Assembly: GCA_003427395.1 (NCBI GenBank) | Contig: BFEA01000350.1 | Span: forward strand, 799,036-836,609 | Origin: Chara braunii | Taxonomy: Eukaryota > Streptophyta > Charophyceae > Charales > Characeae | Length of the DNA stretch: 37,574 bases | Direction of reading: 5' to 3' | In this document: positions 31,353 to 37,574 of the stretch, piece after piece | Layout of the letters: each line of letters starts with the position of its first letter | How positions within the stretch are numbered: position 1 is the first letter of the stretch | Translations under genes and position numbers: made by a program | Notes under the pieces: model-generated | What the model was told of the DNA's origin: nothing | What the model saw: the letters and a program-made list of their open reading frames with translations, nothing else | The model's database searches: none

Positions 31353-31519
31353 TTAGAGATCTGTGGGTTGATATCTTACTTGTTGTATAAAAAGATTATA
31401 TAAGGGCCCAAAAGGGTTGGAGAAGGTGGCGGAATAAAAAGGGAAAACTAGTCAGATCCTAGGGTTGGAAGTCTGCTAGCTAAATGGAAGGATGTGGGTT
31501 GATTTGTGTTATGTGGTAG

Positions 31520-32236
31520 GTGAAGTGTATCGACGAAAAGAAGATAGTTTCTGCTCTATACCAAATCACAGTCAGAGAGTCCGTGCAAATGAGGCGTGAC
31601 CCTATGATGAATTTACCCAGTCGCCACGAAGAGAATGAAGAGACAGGGTATTGTTGGGGGATTTCCTTGGGGGAACAAACTTTCATCTGGATTGAGTCTG
31701 GATGGCTTAGAGGCGAGAACTGTGCAGTAGAGAGGGTTACCCTGTATATCGCATCAGAAAAATTGCAAACAATCAAAATAAATTTAGTGTTAGGTATTGA
31801 TTGATCTCTCTCTAGACTATTATGGATAACAGAGTCCGCGCTCGAATCTAGAAGAAGAAATGTTAGTGTGAATGAATTTGAGAGGGTCACAGGAACTGTG
31901 AGGGTAAGGAAGGAAAACGAATTTCTTCCACCGGCTGCATATCTAAGAGGAACCCTTCCCATGTTCATTGTAGATGCAGTTTTCGGAGGGAGGACCCGAG
32001 TGGAAATGGCTGCGGAAGCCGCAATGGCGATACCAGAGAGAGAATATCACGTATCTACACCTCTGCTGGTATACTACATATACCTAGAGATAGGGCATTT
32101 GATTGACGAAAGAGATCGGCAAAACGTACTATCACGGGTTGGTTCGTATGCACGTCAATACGATTGGGCAGATATGCATGTCTACTGAGAAGAACTGAAG
32201 CAGGGGATCCTCGATCAAATAGGAAGGGGTGCTTAG
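31520..32236 (+). pseudogene. Leader ORF-A, first of two tandem paralogs, broken
   Basis: One frame runs from about 31520 (GTG; no clear ATG start) to the TAG at 32234, broken by TGA at 31802 and 32186. The product pairs along its length with ORF-B downstream: GEQTFIWIESGW against GQETFLWIETMW, ERVTLYIA against VKVTLYLP, GTLPMFIVDAVFGG against TTLPNFIINEAFWG, VYYIYLEIGHLIDERDRQNVL against the matching ORF-B segment. At the second stop the paralog has Trp, which fits a TGG to TGA change. I recognise no domain, signal peptide or membrane segment. The minus-strand 162-codon ORF (31480-31968) is its shadow. It may be an accessory gene duplicated inside the element. An alternative is that an older insertion was captured between PBS and gag. 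Confidence 0.55.
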
Positions 32237-32333
32237 GAAAGACTGCGATAGAAAATTATTGAGAAATGATAAATTGAGCGGTTACTAAGAAAGGAAAGGT
32301 TCTTTCTTTGACTGTTGTTACAAGAATACCAGA

Positions 32334-33086
32334 ATGACTCCTTTAATGTGGTTCGCTGATAGGAGCTTTCTGATCAACCTACCCAAGCCAAAGGAGAGAG
32401 GGGTTGAAATGACACTGCCAAAGAGAACGATAGATTTGAATGAAGAAATGGACTCATGGTGTGGGATACCGATAGGACAGGAAACCTTCCTTTGGATAGA
32501 AACTATGTGGACCACAAGGGAAAGGCAGACAATGGTAAAAGTGACCCTTTATCTACCAGCCCTTCTCTGGAGGGCTCACGCGATCGATTTTGCGATAGGG
32601 GAAAGCCGCCCGGTCTCTAAGTACGTGTTGATAGCCGGAATGACCCTTGACGTGTTTTCAAGGAAAATGTACTGGGGAGAAGAAGGGGAGGTTATCAAAT
32701 CAATCGATGCTAAGTGGGCAGCCGAAGTCACATATCCGATGAAGTACGTTAAAACCACGCTTCCGAATTTCATAATCAACGAAGCATTTTGGGGAATAGA
32801 GAATGTGGAATGAACGGTACTTGCAGCACAATCGGTTCCAGAGATGGGCTTCGAGTTTGAGGCGTCGGAAGTTGTTTACCGTCTATACTTAAAAATGGGA
32901 CCAAGATTAAAAGAGAGGGACTTCTATAACGTACTATGCGTAGTAAACACGTACCTACGCATTTACCATTTTGAAGATCTCTCGACCTACTGGCGTAATC
33001 TTTGCCGGAAGACATGTATTATTTTTTTTTTTGATGAAATCCTTTCCTTATTTGGTATGGTTAGAAGCTTTTGGCACGGGGACTAG
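32334..33086 (+). pseudogene. Leader ORF-B, second tandem paralog, broken
   Basis: ATG at 32334, stop TGA at 32811, then the same frame continues to the TAG at 33084. The first part (159 codons) is intact and contains GQETFLWIETMW, VKVTLYLPALLWRAH and LIAGMTLDVFSRKMYWGEEG. After the stop the frame resumes with FEFEASEVVYRLYLKMGPRL and the paired C-terminal block. It aligns with ORF-A over almost its full length with weak but consistent identity, so the two arose by an old tandem duplication. The last 25 codons after YWRNLCRK are AT-rich and may be non-homologous. Trp and aromatic residues are frequent. Function unknown. It ends about 180 bp before the gag ATG. Confidence 0.55.
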
Positions 33087-33269
33087 GTGCTCCTAGAAGA
33101 AATACTCGGTTGAGAGAAAAGGGGGTATGAAAAGTCATATAGGGTAAGGACAAGTGACAAGAGTAAAAGGTATGCCAAGATAGTGACAAAGAGGGTGAAT
33201 CAATGGTCGTTTTGTGTGTCTTAACACGGTCTACGGTCTAGCAGGAACCAAGAAAGAAAAAGGGAAAAG

Positions 33270-36200
33270 ATGGGCGATGCCAGCGCCAATGGAAGGCCGC
33301 CAATCACCGCGGCGAAAATCGTCAAGTTACTATAGAAGAGAATGATAAAGAGGTCTACCCTACCGAGAATAGACATTTTTCCTTTCAAGGGGGATAGGGT
33401 GACTCATTGGTTAGAACTGCTCGAGCAAATCTTCAACCAGTTGACACCAGTCGAGAAGTTTGCCCAGTTGTTCGAATACGTATGGTGGGAATGCACATCT
33501 GACGTATAAGAGGTAGTGAGAAAGTCCAACAATGATTGGGCTGAGTTTAAAAGGGGCATGCAAAAGACGTTTAAGCTAGGATATGACTTGCTCACGATTG
33601 ACCATCTCTATAACATGAACAGAGATGATTTCATCACGATCAGAGCATTCGCCAACACATTCGAAAAGACAGCCGAGAGGGTTCCGGGGCTGTCTGAAGA
33701 GATGCAGTGCATCATATTCTTAGGGAAATTCTCTGGGTATGAGGCGATGGAGCTAACCCGAGGGGGAGCCGCCGGGAGAAAGACAACCTGGGAAACCATA
33801 AAAAGGAACATCGCGGCGGGAGACATGGACCAAGTGTTCCATCACCAAATCAAGGTCGAACGAAAGAAAAGAAAGGCAGTAGGGACGATCCAAGGAACGG
33901 ATAGTGTGCTTGGAGGAGTGTTGAGCAATATGGCAAATGAGATAAAAGAGCTTAGGGAAAGAGTGACACCATCGAAACTGTTAACAGTGACACAGCCATC
34001 GGGAAAAAGAAGGAAGGAAGAGGAAGATGGAGAGGAAGAGGCCGAAGGAGGAGAACCGGAAGAAGCGGTCAAATTAACAAAGTGTCAAAGAAAGACTAAA
34101 AATCTCGCTATCGGAGGACAAGGCTCGGAAAAAGGGCAAGTAACTCAACAAGCGATAGTCCAGTATGGACAGAAGTCGTCAACGAGCACCACACAATATG
34201 GTCAATAGCCCGTGGGTTCGCCTATGGGAGCATGGCCTGGGTACTTTCCGATAGGGCCATGGCCTACGCAGGGTCCATATCCTATGTTACCCCAGAATCA
34301 GAATTTGGGAGGAGACCAAAACACGGGACAACTCCGACTAACAGGGCATAACCAACTAGGATCGAGTCGCCAAGGAGGACAAAACCAGAACAGGTCCCAA
34401 GGACAAGGACAAGGACGTGGAAGGGGTAGGAATGCTGGTAGAAATCAGGGACCAGGGGAACGAGGAGCAGAAAATAGAGGGAGTGGGTATCAGGGTGGAA
34501 ACTGGGGTCAACTCGAAGGGTGTGCGAACTCGGTAGGGCAAGAATATCAACAAGGATATGATCGTGGTTACGACCAAGGCTATGGAAGGGGGTTTGGTAG
34601 AGGAAATGGGCCATGGAACGGACAGGGTTATGGCAGATGATTGATAGATTACAGTGAATGTACTTGTACCCACTGTGGGATCAAAGGGCACACGGTAAAA
34701 CGAATGCACGTTAGGACACTTGACGAGCGCGATTGACTCATAACGTCAAACATAGATGGCGAGGTATTTGACAGAACAGGAAGGCCGATCGATCTTGAGA
34801 TTCCGGGAGGCACTAGAGAAGAAGCCCTTCGCATAGCCGCGCTAGGTCCCAACGCCTCGGGAATGTTTAAAATGTGGCAATAAAAGGAAGGATTAGTCGT
34901 ACGGGTGGAAGATGTAACTGAACTAAAAGAAAAACTGAGCAGGATGGGGATTGAAGAAAGCAAGGAAAATGTACCCCTTGTGGAAGAAGAAGCTAAAGAG
35001 GATGACGTTAGGATTAACGTCAGGGACACATTTGATAGAATGGAGGACCTAGTGAATAAGATGCAAATACTACATTTGAGGCTCCAAGGGATATGTGAAG
35101 AAGCGGGGAAAGAAGGGGCTGAATGCCCGAAAGTGTTTACCATGGGACGTGGAGGATCGGGAGATGGGCCAAATGAGCCCTACCCAAGAATGTTGAGGGC
35201 CAACATGGCCGCAAAGAACAGTGGGGGTCAAAGGAGCGTAAGAGGAACGATTCCATTTGCTACAAGAAGACCCGCAGGAGGGAATCCTCCAAAGGAGCAA
35301 GCCCAGACTTCCCAGCCTGCAGAGGAAGAACCACCTATCATGGTAGAGGCTGATGAAGACGAGGATGAAAAAATTAGGGAGGAAGAAGAGAGGCAGGCGG
35401 AAATCTGGGCTAAGAGAAGAAAATGCGAAGTTAAAGAAGGAAGGTTCAAAAAGGACGAAGCGCCAAACAAAAAGAGAAAGTACCAGACGTCGATCGAAGA
35501 AGGGGTAGACCTGGAAGGTCTAGTAAATAAGCTACAAGAAGGTCACAACGAATTGCTAAATCTGAAGGAAATTCTAGCTTCGGCTCCTAAGTTAAGGGAG
35601 ATGGTGAAGGCAAGGTTATCACGCCGGAGAGTGACCTCGGTCCGGATGGGGGACCTGATTCCCAAAGAGGCAAACTGGAACGTGGCAGGAAGCAAAATGG
35701 ATTGGAAGTTCGTGGGAACAGGGTCCATTGAGGTTATGATAAAGGGGAAGATGTGTCCTGGGATGATCGACACCAGGGCAGAAATGAACATTATAAACGG
35801 AGAAACGGCGGTAAAACTAGGACTGGAGGTAGATGAAAACGACTGCGGGTTTCTCAATGGAGCCAACGGCAAGACCGGGTACACGGGGGTTGCGTCGAAT
35901 GTGGTGATAGAGATAGCAAGAGTTAAGATACGTACTTGTTTCTACGTCATGCCCAACTTGGATCTCCCAATATTATTGGGCAGGTCATTCCTGTGCAGAT
36001 TCGAGTCGCTCATTATGAACAAGCACGACGGCACCATGTTCGTCATCTTGTGCGATCTTGCCTGTGGAAACTTTGAGGTTATCACCTGTAGGAATACCGG
36101 CCCACACAGCTCGAAGAACAGACTCAATGCCGGATCCTACACATTCGAGGAATCAGAGAATAGGAGGAGAGAACTGGAATGGGAAGAAGGAGAAGAAGAG

Positions 36201-36479
36201 TCAGATGATGAGGAAGCTAAAGGGCTAGTACTAAGCATAACTAATATCAGTGACGCAGTGGAACTGGTATCGGCCTATAGGATGACTAATCCGGACGCAG
36301 TCAGGGCGCTCGCAGAGAGGATCCAAGACGATCCAGAAGGGGGAAGGGTCGATCTCGTTTACCAACCACCTCTTTCTTCTCAAGTAATAGTGCCGCATGC
36401 GCCGAATGCTTTAGCTGCAGGTCATCATTTTTTAGGGGTGGGCTCAAGCAGGGCTCCAAAAGGAGGTACAAGATGGTAA
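33270..36479 (+). pseudogene. gag-protease polyprotein of Ty3/gypsy element, broken by stops
   Basis: The frame starts at ATG 33270 (MGDASANGRPPITAAKIVKLL) and stays the same to TAA at 36477, with stops at 33333, 33507, 34206, 34638, 34734 and 34881. Gag-like features are a helical region with DRVTHWLELLEQ and VWWECTSDV, a charged segment (33840-34110), a Gly/Gln/Arg-rich stretch of RGRGR and YDQGYGRGFGRG repeats (34380-34640), and a zinc knuckle CTHCGIKGH (34665-34691) whose fourth Cys is read as Met at 34704. A long Glu/Lys-rich segment (34905-35560) follows. The retropepsin-like domain (about 35640-36050) has MIDTRAEMNII where the catalytic triad DTG/DSG should be, so Gly is Arg at 35775. 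LPILLGRSFL (35965-35994) is the usual second motif. From memory the protease region resembles charophyte elements. Particle structure and polyprotein processing are the normal roles. Minus-strand ORFs here are shadows. Confidence 0.82.
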
Positions 36480-37574
36480 ACAAGAAAAGTCGGCCTGTGC
36501 CAGTCCTAGTAAGTCAAGAAGAAAGAGTATATTATGATCAAGAAAGAGAGTTGATACAGCGAATGGGGGAAGACGTCCAGAATGGACCTTGTGGCATCGA
36601 CGATGAGACTGAGAAATAATTGATAAGAGGGGAACCTGGGTTTCTGACAAGGCAAGAGGAGGAATTGGTGAAGGAGTTGATACGAGAAAAGCATGGGGCA
36701 TATGCCTTTAATGATGATCAACGTGGGAGGTTGGATGTGGACAAGATAGAGATGATCCGCATTCATACTGTACCTTACGAGTCATGGAATGTCCGAGGAG
36801 CTAAGTATCCCAACCCCGAGGATCGCAGAAAGGTGGTAGAATACCTAGATGGAAAAATCTGTACGGATGTTGCAGGATATTCCAGCGGACCATACACCTT
36901 TCCATGGTTCTGTTTTGTAAAACCAAACGGAGTACTCAGATGGGTGCAAGACCTCCAACGACTGAACGTGGTAACTGTACAGGATGCAGGAGGTTTGCCC
37001 AACGCTGACCAGTTGCCAGAAGTTGGTGCAGGTAGGTCGATTGTGTCCCTCATCGACCTCTACTCTGGATATGATCAATTTCCAGTCTATCCGGCAGACC
37101 GTCGCATCACGGCGATGCACACGCCAAGGTGATTGGTCCATATGAATGTTGCGTCACAAGGATGGACCAATGTTGTGGCCATGGTGCAACGAAGAATGAT
37201 CAGAGTTATGCAGCCAATTAGCCCTCAGATCACCGAACCGTACATAGATGATCTTGCAGTTAAGGGCCCGATTGAGAAGAATGAGTCAGAGGTGGCTCCA
37301 GGGGTAAGAAGGTTTGTATGAGAGCATGTTCAGGGATGTAGAGAAGTCCTATCGCTACTAGAAGAATACAACCTCACTGCCAGTGGAGTGAAGTCGAGAC
37401 ATTGCGTAAAGGAGGTAACCATTCTGGGATACATTTGCAACAAACATGGTCAACGCCCTGATAAGAAGAAGACCAATACGATCCTAGAATGACCCACTCC
37501 CTTCAGAAATATAGGTGAAGTTCGAAGTTTCCTTGGTACCTGTGGGTTTTGAAGGAGATTCATTGAAATAGTTG
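36473..37574 (+). pseudogene. Reverse transcriptase (pol) of the element, broken and truncated by the window
   Basis: Frame -1 relative to gag-protease. An ATG at 36473 overlaps the gag-protease stop by seven bases, and the frame is also open upstream of it. Stops interrupt at 36617, 37130, 37319 and three more times before the window end. RT motifs in order are FCFVKPNGVLRWVQDLQRLN (about 36910-36969), motif A with SLIDLYSGYDQFPV (37046-37087), motif B TAMHTPR then NVASQGWTN (37110-37170), motif C EPYIDDLAVKGP (37235-37270) and thumb-region GYICN...GEVRSFLG (about 37428-37540). YIDD instead of the more common FLDD/YLDD, followed by a KGP segment, recalls gypsy RTs described from fungi. The frame relation suggests expression by -1 frameshifting or reinitiation; no slippery site was identified. 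RNase H and integrase are not in the window. Confidence 0.85.

Larger units (their letters stand above)
28440..37574 (+). mobile_element. Degenerate Ty3/gypsy-type LTR retrotransposon, truncated by the window end
   Basis: In order: a long LTR (about 28440-30666), a tRNA-Asp primer-binding site (30669), a leader with three decayed ORFs (30906-33086), gag-protease (33270-36479) and reverse transcriptase (36473 onward). RNase H, integrase and the 3' LTR would lie beyond 37574. Order and motifs fit Ty3/gypsy, and the RT carries YIDD. Numerous stops and a mutated protease show the copy is inactive. The 5' boundary is an estimate. Confidence 0.8.

Noticed and set aside
31480-31968. 162-codon minus-strand ORF
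   Set aside because: It is the antisense of ORF-A, whose sense frame shows paralogy with ORF-B.
33270-37574. Stop codon reassignment (TGA as Trp, TAA/TAG as Gln), since stops fall at those residues
   Set aside because: TGG, CAG and CAA are used freely in the same frames, other stops do not fit, and the protease triad is also broken. Decay by C-to-T change explains it more simply.

Overview
The window looks like repeat-dominated, non-genic nuclear DNA of a large eukaryotic genome. I find no intact host gene, no intact tRNA or rRNA gene, and no bacterial-type operon. It is filled with microsatellites (CA, GA, AT, AAAT, TTA/AAT, GAA/CTT), minisatellites with clean periods (31, 36 and 161 bp), dispersed repeat families present on both strands, and decayed transposons. 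The gag-protease part of the element at the right end resembles, from memory and unchecked, Ty3/gypsy-type proteins I associate with charophyte green algae such as Chara. Its primer-binding site is complementary to the 3' end of plant-type tRNA-Asp. A charophyte or other plant-lineage genome is therefore my best guess, with moderate confidence.

Layout. 1-2400 is a satellite-like array built on a CCCTAAGTGAAGG motif with CA tracts. 3114-4772 is a decayed Helitron-type Rep N-terminal region. 5182-6210 is microsatellites. 6805-7735 is repeat family A, which carries a tRNA-like A/B-box module. 8555-11375 holds several copies of a short GT-rich repeat (family B). 11376-17975 holds plus-strand copies of a repeat with an embedded TTA microsatellite (family D), a 36-bp minisatellite and palindromic DNA. 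18428 to about 20110 is an inverted LTR-like segment. 20200-24250 holds mainly minus-strand family D copies and a 31-bp minisatellite. 22299-26155 also holds five copies of family C, which carries a conserved hairpin. 26156-28145 brings families B and A back in inverted orientation.

From about 28440 to the window end lies one large degenerate LTR retrotransposon: a long LTR containing a 161-bp hairpin array, a tRNA-Asp primer-binding site, a 2.6-kb leader with three decayed ORFs (two of them tandem paralogs of no family I recognise), gag-protease in one frame, and reverse transcriptase in the -1 frame, running off the window. It carries many nonsense changes and a Gly-to-Arg change in the protease catalytic triad, so this copy is dead.

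Three places show assembly or library artefacts rather than biology: a full 38-bp Nextera/Tn5 mosaic-end junction flanked by a 145-bp exact duplication (13696-14023), a second partial adapter (24479-24504), and a single N flanked by a 71-bp exact duplication inside the 161-bp array (28533-28675). The most novel biological material is the tandem-paralog leader of the retrotransposon, the hairpin arrays in its LTR, and the family C hairpin with paired substitutions.
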